DNA of 64,000 bases from Yinghuangia seranimata (GTDB lineage: Bacteria > Actinomycetota > Actinomycetes > Streptomycetales > Streptomycetaceae). Below the pieces are notes generated by a model. It did not search any database. It had not been told where the DNA came from and saw only the letters and a program-made list of their open reading frames with translations. Below, in pieces: positions 28,453-36,576 of the stretch. Location: NCBI RefSeq assembly GCF_029953285.1, contig NZ_JASAOI010000028.1, forward strand, positions 62,001 to 126,000, in the 5' to 3' direction. Position numbers and translations under genes: made by a program. Each line of letters opens with the position of its first letter. Position 1 is the stretch's first letter.

Positions 28453-28881
28453 GTGGCGTTGCTGCCGGAGGACCAGGCCGCGGTACGGCAGATGAAGGTC
28501 GACCTGGAGTCGCTCAAACAGTTCGAGACCGACATCCTCAAGGTCCTCGACGAGTTGACCGATAGCAAAGCGACCGACCCGGTTCAGGGTCTGGTGCAGT
28601 TCACGAACTACGGGACCGGGTTCAACGAGGCCACCGCCGTCGGGTGGGGAACCTATGGCGTCGTCGAGAACTTGAAGCGGCTCTCGACGGTCCTGCACAA
28701 GCAGATCGAGGCGATGGCGTTGTCCATCCAGATCGCGCAGGCCACGACCGCGGAGGCCGAGGAGACGAACAAGATCAAGCTCAGTCAGATCTTCGGGGAC
28801 CTGGGGATGCGGCCGAAGAGCCCGGCCGCCGACGCGCCGAAGCCTCAGCCGGGCGTCGCCGACGTCGCGGGCACCGACTAA
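28453..28881 (+). CDS. Helical T7SS-associated protein
   Basis: A 142-residue, largely helical protein: 'AAVRQMKVDLESLKQFETDI' then a Gly/Asn-rich centre ('FTNYGTGFNEATAVGW') and a long Ala/Gln-rich helix, ending in a Pro/Ala tail. It resembles the partner proteins that pair with PPE/WXG substrates, but no strict WxG turn is present. The GTG at 28453 has GGGGGAGG upstream; a GTG 22 codons earlier overlaps the promoter element. It is the first gene of a three-gene unit with the WxG/PPE-like protein and the mycosin. Its likely role is as secretion partner or chaperone. Confidence 0.65.
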   Translation: MALLPEDQAAVRQMKVDLESLKQFETDILKVLDELTDSKATDPVQGLVQFTNYGTGFNEATAVGWGTYGVVENLKRLSTVLHKQIEAMALSIQIAQATTAEAEETNKIKLSQIFGDLGMRPKSPAADAPKPQPGVADVAGTD

Positions 28882-28906
28882 ACGACTGAGCGACGGGGGA
28901 GCGACA

Positions 28907-30406
28907 GTGACCGGGGAACAGACGGACTTCACGCAGTACAGCCACGCGCAGATGGTCGGCATGCTCGCGCCGGCGAAGGGCACCAACATCGTCGAGGCCG
29001 GACAGCGGATCGTGCGTGTCAGCGAGGCGATCCGATACGCCGCTGCGGCTCTGAAGAGCAAGACCGAGACCGTGCAGTGGGACGGCCAGGCCGCCAACGA
29101 CTTCCGGACGTGGAGCGACCAGCTGGTGGCGTCCACCCAGCAGTTGGCCGAGTACGCCCACGCGTCAGGTAACGCGTTGCAGGTCGTGGGGAACAAGGTC
29201 GCAAGTACACACTTGCCGCCGGTCCCGGCGGGCGCGCAGGCGACTTTGACGGCGCTGCAGCAGGACCCGAAGGCCGGTGCGGAGATCAACCCGACGACCG
29301 GTAAGTCGGCGATGCAGGAAGCGCTGGACAGCGTCAACGGGCCGCACCAGGAAGCGGCCGCGCAGATGCGGGCGCTGGCCGCGACGTACAGCGCGACGAC
29401 GCAGGACATGGCGGGGCTGAGGGCACCGGACTTCAAGGACCCGGTGAACATGTACGACGTCCGACCGCAGATCCGTGAGGACGAGAACAACTACGGTGCC
29501 GCGGCCGGCCTTGTCGGTGCCGCAGCCGTCGGAGCGCTGGCCGGCCAAGGCGGCCTCCACGGCGGAGCCGGCGGGCGGGTCGCCTCTGTATCCGGCATGG
29601 GCGCGGCACCTCCGCCCGCCTGGCCGCCTGCCGCACCGGCCGGTGTCCCGTCGGTGGTGGCCCCGACCCCGCATCCCGGAGCGTCCGGATCGGCCGGGAA
29701 CCTGTTGGGGTACAACGCACCGGGCAATCCGTCTGCTCCGGCCCCGACCGCTCCTGTGCAAGGCGTGAATCGCGGTCTCCCGGCGACGGTGAGCGGAACA
29801 CCCGGGCCGCTGCCCGGGATTTCGGGAGGGAACGTCCGCACCGGTGGTTCGGGTCCCGGTGAAACCGGGGTGTTGCCGGGGCGCGGCGGTGGCAAGGTTG
29901 GCGGTTCGACCTCAGTGAGCAGCGGTTCGGGCTCGGTCAAGGGTGCTCAGCCGGCGTCCGGCGCGTCGCGTGAGGGTATGCCCGCGGGCGGAGTCGGACT
30001 CCGAGGCGGCGGCATCGAGGGCGGTCGGCCCCGGACCGGGGCAGTGGCCGCCGAAGGCGGGGCCGTTGCCGGGGGCGGGCGTCCGCCGGGCGCGATCGGC
30101 GGGGGCGGTGCCGCAGGAGCGGCGGGCTCCGGCGGGGCCCGCGGCCGCGGCGGCGCCGGGAACCACGGGACGCCGAGTGTCGCCGGAGGCGTCGTCGGGG
30201 GAACGCCGCGGAGCAGCGTCGGCCACGGCTTCTCACCGGGCGGCGCGGGGCTTGGCGGTAGCCGCGTCGGCATGATTCGTCCCGGCGCGAACGAGCCGGA
30301 GGAGGAACGCAGGCGGCGCAGCCGCGAGCGGGCCGACTACCTCGAAGAGGACGAAGAGACCTGGGGCGGCCGGAACCCCGGCACCGTACCGCCGGTGATC
30401 GGCTGA
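28907..30406 (+). CDS. PPE-like WxG protein with glycine-rich body (T7SS substrate)
   Basis: A 499-residue protein. The N-terminal 180 residues are helical, with a WxG turn at W58-G60 ('VQWDGQAANDFRTW') as in WXG100/PPE proteins. From about residue 190 it is Gly/Ala/Pro-rich and of low complexity. The C-terminus is a distinct acidic tail, 'DYLEEDEETWGG' then PPVIG. This tail contains YxxxD (Y478-D482), the known T7SS export signal pattern. The GTG follows GGGGGA. It lies 25 bp after its helical partner and 5 bp before the mycosin gene. Export through T7SS is inferred. Confidence 0.78.
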   Translation: MTGEQTDFTQYSHAQMVGMLAPAKGTNIVEAGQRIVRVSEAIRYAAAALKSKTETVQWDGQAANDFRTWSDQLVASTQQLAEYAHASGNALQVVGNKVASTHLPPVPAGAQATLTALQQDPKAGAEINPTTGKSAMQEALDSVNGPHQEAAAQMRALAATYSATTQDMAGLRAPDFKDPVNMYDVRPQIREDENNYGAAAGLVGAAAVGALAGQGGLHGGAGGRVASVSGMGAAPPPAWPPAAPAGVPSVVAPTPHPGASGSAGNLLGYNAPGNPSAPAPTAPVQGVNRGLPATVSGTPGPLPGISGGNVRTGGSGPGETGVLPGRGGGKVGGSTSVSSGSGSVKGAQPASGASREGMPAGGVGLRGGGIEGGRPRTGAVAAEGGAVAGGGRPPGAIGGGGAAGAAGSGGARGRGGAGNHGTPSVAGGVVGGTPRSSVGHGFSPGGAGLGGSRVGMIRPGANEPEEERRRRSRERADYLEEDEETWGGRNPGTVPPVIG

Positions 30407-30411
30407 AGGGG

Positions 30412-31791
30412 ATGCTTGTGCGCGGGAAGAGGGCATTGCTGGGAGGCGGCCTCGCCAGCCTGATGCTGTCGGTCGTGACGGCGGTGGCCGCGACGCCCGC
30501 CAACGCGCTGCTGGAACCTATCCGTCCCGCGCAGTGGCACCTCAACTCCTGGAAGATCGAGGAGGCTTGGCAGCTCTCCAAGGGCGACGGCATCACCGTT
30601 GCCGTGATCGACTCAGGCGTCAAAGCGGATCATCCGGATCTGGAAGGTCAGGTCCTTCCGGGGCCGGGACAGGGCGACACAAATGGACACGGCACCGGGA
30701 TGGCCAGCAACATCGCAGCCACCGGCCGAGGCAATGGAGGCACCGGTGCTGTCGGGGTGGCGCCCAGCGCGAAGATCCTGTCGCTGAAGAACGGTGCAGG
30801 GGCTAGTACGGCCAAGGACGACGCGGCCGCGATCCGTGTCGCGGCCGATTCTCCGGCGCAGATCATCAGCATGTCCTTCGCTGGCGGGTTCAACGATGAC
30901 GAGGCGGCCGCGGTGCAGTATGCGCTGAGCCGCGGCAAGCTCCTCGTCGCCGGGGCAGGCAACGCCAGCGAGCAAGTCTCCCCACGCAGCTACCCGGCGG
31001 CGTACCCCGGCGTGCTTGGTGTGGGTGCATACGACCAGGCGGGTAACGCCTGGTCCGGGGAGACTCAGGGGGACTGGATCTCTCTGGCCGCCCCTGGCGT
31101 CGACATTGTCGGAGCCTGCATCGGTCCCACCGGCTACTGCAAGAGCTCGGGAACGTCCGACGCGACCTCCCTCACCGCAGGCGTCGCAGCCCTCGTATGG
31201 TCCGCGCATCGAGACTGGACCGCCAACCAGGTCATCAAAGTCCTCATCGACTCCGCGAACAAACCGCAAGGTGCTGTCCCGAACAACGCGCTCGGCTACG
31301 GCAACGTCTCCCCCCGCAAGGCCCTCCAATGGACCGGCGACCCCGGTCCCGCCGACGTGAACCCGCTCGTCGGCAAGCGCGGTGACCAGCCCAGGGCCGC
31401 CGCCGCGCCGTCAGGCGCCCCGCAGCAGTCGGCGGCGCCCGCACCCGCGGGGAGCCCGCCGCCGGCCGCTGCCCCCGCTGACAAGAAGGGCGACGGCTCC
31501 AACACCACCCTCATCATCGGCGTCGCCGTCGGTGGTGTGCTCGTACTCGCTGTCGTCGTAGGCCTGTTCGTCCGGTCGCGGCGCCGTCGGCAGGGTCCGC
31601 CGAGTGGGCCCGGGGCCGGGTCGGGGCCGCCGTCCGCGTACCCGGCCGCGCCGTATCAGCCACAGGGGCCGTACCCGCAGCAACAGCCGTACGGCACCCC
31701 CCAGCCGCCCCCGTACGCCAACGGTGCTGGCCCCGTCCCGCCGCTGCAGGGTCCTCCGCCGCCCGGGTTCCCCGATCAGTTCCGGCGCTGA
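30412..31791 (+). CDS. mycP: Mycosin-type subtilisin-like serine protease (T7SS-associated)
   Basis: A 459-residue S8 protease. A signal peptide (residues 1-32) ends at 'ATPANA'. The triad is visible as D67 in 'VAVIDSGV', H93 in 'DTNGHGTGMA' and S249 in 'SSGTSDATS', with the oxyanion Asn in 'GAGNAS' (N184). A Pro-rich linker is followed by a C-terminal membrane helix (about 372-394) and a Pro/Gln/Tyr-rich cytoplasmic tail. This is the MycP layout: a periplasm-facing protease anchored by one helix that matures T7SS substrates. It follows the PPE-like gene directly and ends at a perfect hairpin. Confidence 0.9.
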   Translation: MLVRGKRALLGGGLASLMLSVVTAVAATPANALLEPIRPAQWHLNSWKIEEAWQLSKGDGITVAVIDSGVKADHPDLEGQVLPGPGQGDTNGHGTGMASNIAATGRGNGGTGAVGVAPSAKILSLKNGAGASTAKDDAAAIRVAADSPAQIISMSFAGGFNDDEAAAVQYALSRGKLLVAGAGNASEQVSPRSYPAAYPGVLGVGAYDQAGNAWSGETQGDWISLAAPGVDIVGACIGPTGYCKSSGTSDATSLTAGVAALVWSAHRDWTANQVIKVLIDSANKPQGAVPNNALGYGNVSPRKALQWTGDPGPADVNPLVGKRGDQPRAAAAPSGAPQQSAAPAPAGSPPPAAAPADKKGDGSNTTLIIGVAVGGVLVLAVVVGLFVRSRRRRQGPPSGPGAGSGPPSAYPAAPYQPQGPYPQQQPYGTPQPPPYANGAGPVPPLQGPPPPGFPDQFRR

Positions 31792-31796
31792 AACGA

Positions 31797-31832
31797 CGAC
31801 GACGCCGCCCCCTTCCCGGGGCGGCGTCGTCG
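31797..31832. terminator. Bidirectional 15-bp hairpin terminator
   Basis: Positions 31797-31811 pair exactly with 31818-31832 around a 6-nt loop, between the convergent mycosin and nucS genes. Confidence 0.85.
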
Positions 31833-31854
31833 ATTCGCGCGGTCGCGGTCTCGT

Positions 31855-32514
31855 CTAGAACAGCTTCAGCTTGTCGTCCTCGACGCCCCGCAGCGCGTCG
31901 TAGTCCAGGACGACGCAGCCGATGCCGCGGTCGGTCGCCAGCACCTTCGCCTGCGGCTTGATCTCCTGCGCCGCGAAGATGCCCTTGACCGGGGCCAGCA
32001 GCGGGTCGCGGTTGAGGAGCTCGAGGTAGCGGGTGAGCTGTTCGACGCCGTCGATCTCGCCGCGCCGCTTGATCTCGACGGCGACGGTGCCGCCGTCGGA
32101 GTCGCGGCACAGGATGTCGACGGGGCCGATGGCCGTCGGGTACTCGCGTCGGACGAGGGTCCAGCCGTCACCGAGCGTGGTGATCCGGTCGGCGAGCAGC
32201 TCCTGCAGGTGCGCCTCGACGCCGTCCTTGACCAGGCCGGGGTCGACGCCGAGCTCGTGGGACGAGTCGTGCAGTGTCTCCTCGATGGAGATGATCAGCT
32301 TCTCGCCGGCCTTGTTGACGACCGTCCAGACGTCGCCCTCCTCCTTGAGGGAGCACGGCGGGCTCATCCAGTTGAGCGGCTTGTACGCACGGTCGTCGGC
32401 GTGGATGGACACGCTTCCGTCGGCCTTGACCATGATCAGGCGCTGGGCGGAGGGCAGGTGGGCGGAGAGCCGTCCCGCGTAGTCGACGGTGCAGCGGGCG
32501 ATGACGAGACGCAT
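31855..32514 (-). CDS. nucS: Mismatch-specific endonuclease NucS (EndoMS)
   Basis: A 219-residue nuclease of the non-canonical mismatch-repair pathway that replaces MutS/MutL in most actinobacteria. It cuts double-stranded DNA at G-T, G-G and T-T mismatches with help from the beta clamp. The N-terminal half binds DNA. The C-terminal half has the RecB-like catalytic motif: the Asp in '[12 protein letters not shown]' and the E-x-K in '[12 protein letters not shown]'. The C-terminal 'DDKLKLF' matches the clamp-binding tail known from NucS proteins. Its usual neighbour, the SCO5389-family gene, is here 5 kb away across T7SS-type cargo. Confidence 0.95.
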   Translation of the reverse strand: MRLVIARCTVDYAGRLSAHLPSAQRLIMVKADGSVSIHADDRAYKPLNWMSPPCSLKEEGDVWTVVNKAGEKLIISIEETLHDSSHELGVDPGLVKDGVEAHLQELLADRITTLGDGWTLVRREYPTAIGPVDILCRDSDGGTVAVEIKRRGEIDGVEQLTRYLELLNRDPLLAPVKGIFAAQEIKPQAKVLATDRGIGCVVLDYDALRGVEDDKLKLF

Positions 32515-32565
32515 GGGGACCAGCCTAACCGCCCCACTGACAACGCCTGCCCCACCGTCCGGGAC

Positions 32566-33138
32566 TCACGTGACGGTGCTTCCCGGGCTGGGCCTGAGCT
32601 CCTCTGCGGGGAACCTGGCACAGGGCAGCGCCACGGTGAAGGTGACGCGCTTGTAGTCCGGCACCACCTCGACGTCGACCCAGAACGTGTTGTCGGGCCC
32701 GTATGCGGTGAGTATGGCCGAGTGGGTGTCCGTCGTGTATCTGAAGTTCGAGACGTCCCATCCGGGCCAGCCGCCGAGCAGCTCTCTGATGCGTTCGACG
32801 GCCGGATTGAGCCGGTCGGGGGCGACGTCGTCCCAGTTCCAGATGTGCCGCAGTTTGTACAGCCCGGGGATCGCGTCTCCGTTGCTGTCGTCGCAGTCGC
32901 TCTTGGCGAACGCCCAGAAGCCTTCCTTGCCGCCGTTCATCTGCGCCGCGTCGAACAGCCTTGCCGACAACCCGGCCAGCCGGTTCCTCGCTTCCTCGTA
33001 GCCGAGAACCTCCAATTTCCTGCCTTTCCAGGTGTCCGGGGTTCCGCCGCTCCGGCGCGTGTCGCACCCGGCTGTGAGGAGTGCCGCGAGACACACCGCT
33101 GCGGTGATCGCCGCGACCGCGCGGAAGCGCGCTCTCAC
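32566..33138 (-). CDS. Putative lipoprotein paired with the DUF1023 hydrolase
   Basis: A 190-residue protein with a clear lipobox: 'ITAAVCLAALLTAGC' ends in TAGC, followed by a mature domain of unknown family. It has few cysteines beyond the lipidated one ('AKSDCDDSNGD', 'LPCARF') and is rich in aromatics ('WNWDDVAPDRLN', 'WPGWDVSNF'). The GTG at 33138 overlaps the upstream stop (GTGA), so it is translationally coupled to the hydrolase gene. By position it may be an immunity, receptor or accessory protein for the hydrolase. This is inference. Confidence 0.72.
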   Translation of the reverse strand: MRARFRAVAAITAAVCLAALLTAGCDTRRSGGTPDTWKGRKLEVLGYEEARNRLAGLSARLFDAAQMNGGKEGFWAFAKSDCDDSNGDAIPGLYKLRHIWNWDDVAPDRLNPAVERIRELLGGWPGWDVSNFRYTTDTHSAILTAYGPDNTFWVDVEVVPDYKRVTFTVALPCARFPAEELRPSPGSTVT

Positions 33139-34835
33139 GGAGGTGTTCCCCACTTGAGACTGACGCTGGAGTAGTGCTGCGTGACGATCTTGGCGATGTT
33201 CATCCGGGATTCGTTTTCGTCCATGTACTCGAAATGCCCGTGCGCGCCGTCGGTTCGGAAGCGGTTGGCGCCGAACGACGTGTCGGAGGGAATGAGGTCG
33301 GCGCCGTGCCCGCCGTGCGTCATCCGACCCAAGCTGGACACCAGGTCGTCGCCGTCCGCGAGTGCCGACCAGACGTGTCCTGGCGGCATGCCCAGTCCGG
33401 AAGCGTCGTCCACGTGCATCCCCGGGCTGCCGACCGCGACGATGTCCTGCACCGGGAGCGGATGGCCCTGGGAGGCGACGCCGACGGCGGTGGATCCGAT
33501 GCTGTGGCCGATGACCGTGGTGTGGGCGGGAGGGCCCTGGTGCGACGCGTTGACGCCGTCGACGAACTGCCGCAGTGGTGGGGCGACGCCGTCCACCGAG
33601 CCTCGAGGTGCGGACTGTACGACGTTGTCGGGCATGTCGTGGCCGAGCCACATGACGGTCGAGACGGCATCGGGACCCGCGAACTTCTGAGTGTCCATCC
33701 ACAGGTCACGCGTCCTGTCGATGCTCTCGTCGATTTTCGGCAGGTTGACGCCTGTACCGGGAACGTAGACGGCGGTGTGCTGCGACGTGTCGGGGTTGCC
33801 GATGGCGACCACGGCCGTGCCGTCCTCGTGGTACGTCTCGGGGCTGAAGTCGAGGAGGAATGCCGGTGGTATGTAGGTGCCTTCGTGGCCCTTGATGTCC
33901 TCTTGCGAGTCGAGCTTGCTTTCCAAGGACGTGATGCCCTCCATCCGGTGCTTGGCGTCCTGAAGCTCGTGCGCCCACCTCTCCCAGGTCTTGGAGCTCT
34001 TGTACTTGTCGAATTTCGCCTGCGCGTCGTCTAGTTCCTTCTGCGCCTGCACCTTGGCCTCCTTCAGCGCGATCCTGTTGGCGCGGTCGCGAACGTCGGA
34101 GGGCAGGCCGTTCGTGTGTCCGATCTCCTGCGGCGCCAGGGCCAGGTACTGCTGCCTCTGTGTGTCGGTCAGCCCGTTCCACCACGCGGCCGCCGCCTGC
34201 GGATTGTTCTTCGGGATGGCGGCGAGATCGACGCCTGCCGGACCCGCGACGGCCGTCGTGTCCGCGGCCAGGTCCTGCCAGCTCGCCAAGGTCGTGTCGT
34301 TTCGCGCCGCGACGTCGAGTTTGGCGAGTGCGCCCGCGAGGCTGTTGTCTGCGTCGTTGGCGCGCTTCATGATCGCGCTGATGGACGCCTGCAACCGCGC
34401 GGCCCCGTCGGCCATAGCGTGGTTCTCGGCCACGACGGCGTTGACGTCCTCCGGCAACGCCCCTGGCGATGAACGCATTTGCTCGAACAACACGTCGCCG
34501 TTCTCCGTCACGAAGAACTTCCCGGCGGCCTGGTCCAGCAGCGGTCGCAGGTCTCGTTGGCACTGGTCGAGTGTGCTGGACGCCCGTTCGAGTGCGGTGA
34601 AGACCAGCCGGGCCTCGGCGGCGGCCAGGCGCAGGTCGTCGTCGAGGCGGTCGAGGTTGCGGTACGCGGCGTCGGCGTCCTGCCCCAGCCAGGCCGACGC
34701 CCGGAGTTTGGCGGCAACGCCCTTGGCGGCGTCCGCCTCGGCGGTGTCCAGTGCCGTGACCAGCAGGTGCCACTTGTGGACGGCGTCGCCGAGCACCAGC
34801 AGTCTGGCGTCCCGGAGTTGGTAGACGTTCACCAT
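33135..34835 (-). CDS. DUF1023 alpha/beta-hydrolase with N-terminal WXG-like helical domain
   Basis: A 566-residue putative T7SS effector. Residues 1-300 are long Ala-rich helices with a WxG turn at W49-G51 ('ASAWLGQDAD') near the start, like LXG/WXG-type export domains. The C-terminal half is an alpha/beta hydrolase of the DUF1023 family: 'VYVPGTGVNL', then the nucleophile elbow 'TVIGHSIGSTAVG' (GHSIGS), an Asp region near 'ADGDDLV' and 'HGHFEYMDENE' with the likely catalytic His. It probably hydrolyses an ester or lipid. It lies 2 bp after the EspC-like gene and overlaps the lipoprotein gene. The substrate is unknown. Confidence 0.82.
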   Translation of the reverse strand: MVNVYQLRDARLLVLGDAVHKWHLLVTALDTAEADAAKGVAAKLRASAWLGQDADAAYRNLDRLDDDLRLAAAEARLVFTALERASSTLDQCQRDLRPLLDQAAGKFFVTENGDVLFEQMRSSPGALPEDVNAVVAENHAMADGAARLQASISAIMKRANDADNSLAGALAKLDVAARNDTTLASWQDLAADTTAVAGPAGVDLAAIPKNNPQAAAAWWNGLTDTQRQQYLALAPQEIGHTNGLPSDVRDRANRIALKEAKVQAQKELDDAQAKFDKYKSSKTWERWAHELQDAKHRMEGITSLESKLDSQEDIKGHEGTYIPPAFLLDFSPETYHEDGTAVVAIGNPDTSQHTAVYVPGTGVNLPKIDESIDRTRDLWMDTQKFAGPDAVSTVMWLGHDMPDNVVQSAPRGSVDGVAPPLRQFVDGVNASHQGPPAHTTVIGHSIGSTAVGVASQGHPLPVQDIVAVGSPGMHVDDASGLGMPPGHVWSALADGDDLVSSLGRMTHGGHGADLIPSDTSFGANRFRTDGAHGHFEYMDENESRMNIAKIVTQHYSSVSLKWGTPP

Positions 34836-34837
34836 CG

Positions 34838-35176
34838 CTAGTACCAGCCCCGCCCGTCGCCTGACGGGACCGGCTTCGCGTCTTCCAGCAACTGCCGTGC
34901 CCTCGCGTCGGCGTCCTCGTGGGCCTTGGCGGTGCCGTCGAGATTGTCTCCGGCGCCGCGGTAGCCGGTGCTGATGAAGCGGATCTGGTTGGCCCAGTGG
35001 TCGGCGATGCCAGCCAGCGCACCCGCGATGGCGAACCCTGCGAGCGCGCCCCCGACTTCCTGGCTTGCCGAAGCCATGTTGTCGGTCGGATAGGTAAGGG
35101 CCTCAGCCACGGCATGGGCGTTGCCGGCGGACTCGCGCAAGACGGGTGTGTTGACGTGGATGTTCGGTTCCCCCAT
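34838..35176 (-). CDS. EspC/WXG-like small helical protein (T7SS-type)
   Basis: A 112-residue helical protein with a Gly/Ala-rich hydrophobic centre ('GGALAGFAIAGALAGIADHW') between two amphipathic helices, ending near 'SGDGRGWY'. The size, lack of signal peptide and position as first gene before a large WXG-type hydrolase match EspC-like T7SS helper or substrate proteins. The ATG at 35176 has GGGGGA upstream, and the reading frame before it is not coding-like. It is divergent from the 8-cysteine membrane protein operon. Confidence 0.65.
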   Translation of the reverse strand: MGEPNIHVNTPVLRESAGNAHAVAEALTYPTDNMASASQEVGGALAGFAIAGALAGIADHWANQIRFISTGYRGAGDNLDGTAKAHEDADARARQLLEDAKPVPSGDGRGWY

Positions 35177-35231
35177 GACGCTATCCCCCGTAATAGCGGC
35201 GATCGTCGAACCCGATGCAACCGGAACATAA

Positions 35232-35245
35232 CATCCGTTCGGATG
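35232..35245. promoter_or_regulatory. 14-bp perfect palindrome between divergent T7SS-type operons
   Basis: CATCCG-TT-CGGATG lies about 55 bp upstream of the EspC-like start (minus) and 120 bp upstream of the 8-Cys gene (plus). Its position suits a shared operator. Confidence 0.35.
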
Positions 35246-35318
35246 GCGCGTTTCGGCATTCTCGGACTGTTCACATCTGGAGGGCGTGAATCCGCAACAC
35301 CGCACACCCATACGTCCG

Positions 35319-35337
35319 TTCGGTTGTGCGCTAGGCT
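35319..35337 (+). promoter_or_regulatory. Promoter element TTCGGTTG-N4-CTAGGCT
   Basis: It is the same pair of boxes as at 28382-28397, here 30 bp upstream of the TTG start of the first 8-Cys gene. TAGGCT is a fair -10. Confidence 0.35.
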
Positions 35338-35367
35338 TCCCGGCCACGGACACGGGGGAGGTGCCGG

Positions 35368-36576
35368 TTGGGAGGTCTCGAGCCGACGGACGGCGACGGC
35401 GGGTCCGCGTCCACCGCCGCGCCTGCTGCCGCTCCGTTGCCCGCTCCCGCCGAGGAGTCACTTGGCGGATGCCTGCTCTGGCTGCTCGTCTTCGCCGCCG
35501 CCGTGGCGTTGCCCTGGTGGAGCTGGGACGCCACGCATGACCGCGATCACGAGCGGATACGTGTGGACACCGTCTCTCCCGCGCGCGTTCCGCAGCAGCT
35601 GTGCGGTGGTGGCGTGGAGCCTGCGGACGTGTCCGTCCTGGTGGCCATGCGGGCCGCCAAGGAGGTGGTCGTGCGAGCCGAGCATCTGCCCAGTGCCGAC
35701 GACCGCGGGTTCCGGTGCGACATCGACGGGGCCTATCTGCTCCGGGTCGAGGTGCGCCCCGTCGCCGACGTCGATCCGGCGACGACGATGTTGGATACGG
35801 ATCCGACGCCCGGCACAGTGCCTGGCGGCTACCAGGCCGGCCTTGCCGCGGAGAGCGCTGCGTGGGTTGCTGTGTCGTGTCCCGAACTGGGAAGTGACCA
35901 GGGGCTCTTCGCTCGGGCGGCGTTGGTCGACGGGTACGGGGCGCCGGTCAACCGGCTTGCGGGCGATTTCCAGGACGACGAGCGGGTCGAGCTCGCCCGG
36001 TTGGCCGCGCACGCGCTCCGCAACGTCGCGGCGCGGGCGGGGTGTCCGAGCGCGGCCGGCGCTCCTGACCCGGTCGTGCCCGCCGAGCCGCCCGCGTTCG
36101 AACGCAAGGGCCTCGCACCGGACGCGATCTGCGGAGAGGTGCTCCCGGCGCTGCCTCCTGTGTCCGCCACCGCCGCCGGCTCCGATGCCGGGAAGGTCTG
36201 GGGTCCGCCCGGGGCAGGCATGCAGCAATGCGGCCTCCGGAGGGTCTTCACGTACGGCAAGGGCTGGGGCTCGCACGTGATCAGCACGTATCGAGGCCCG
36301 CTGGTCGGCTTGGGGGCATCGTCCACAGGCGTGACGCAGCCTCTCAACAGCTACGGGACCACCCGCATACAGGAGTTCCGCGCCGAAGCCCGGTGCGGCA
36401 CTGAGCGGGTCACCTGGCTGTCGGGTCTCGTCTCGAACATTGACAACGGCGCACCGAACGGCCCCGAGGTCGCCGAACGCCGCGCCGAACTGCGGCGCCA
36501 GTTCGACGCGTTCATCGACCTCAATGTGCGCCGGAACGGGTGCGTCGTCCTGTCCGAGGGGGGTGAGCGCCCGTGA
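35368..36576 (+). CDS. Membrane protein with two tandem four-cysteine modules (copy 1)
   Basis: A 402-residue protein of no family I recognise. A short Ala/Pro cytoplasmic part is followed by one membrane helix (residues about 34-51) and a large extracellular part. That part holds two repeats, each with four cysteines: C79, C117, C171, C226 and C255, C288, C343, C392. The local contexts recur ('LCGGG', 'RCDID', 'SCPEL', 'RAGC', then 'ICGEV', 'QCGLR', 'RCGTE', 'RNGC'). Two disulfides per module are likely. The start is a TTG with GGGGGAGG upstream. It overlaps the next paralogue (GTGA) and is divergent from the DUF1023 operon. Confidence 0.72.
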   Translation: MGGLEPTDGDGGSASTAAPAAAPLPAPAEESLGGCLLWLLVFAAAVALPWWSWDATHDRDHERIRVDTVSPARVPQQLCGGGVEPADVSVLVAMRAAKEVVVRAEHLPSADDRGFRCDIDGAYLLRVEVRPVADVDPATTMLDTDPTPGTVPGGYQAGLAAESAAWVAVSCPELGSDQGLFARAALVDGYGAPVNRLAGDFQDDERVELARLAAHALRNVAARAGCPSAAGAPDPVVPAEPPAFERKGLAPDAICGEVLPALPPVSATAAGSDAGKVWGPPGAGMQQCGLRRVFTYGKGWGSHVISTYRGPLVGLGASSTGVTQPLNSYGTTRIQEFRAEARCGTERVTWLSGLVSNIDNGAPNGPEVAERRAELRRQFDAFIDLNVRRNGCVVLSEGGERP

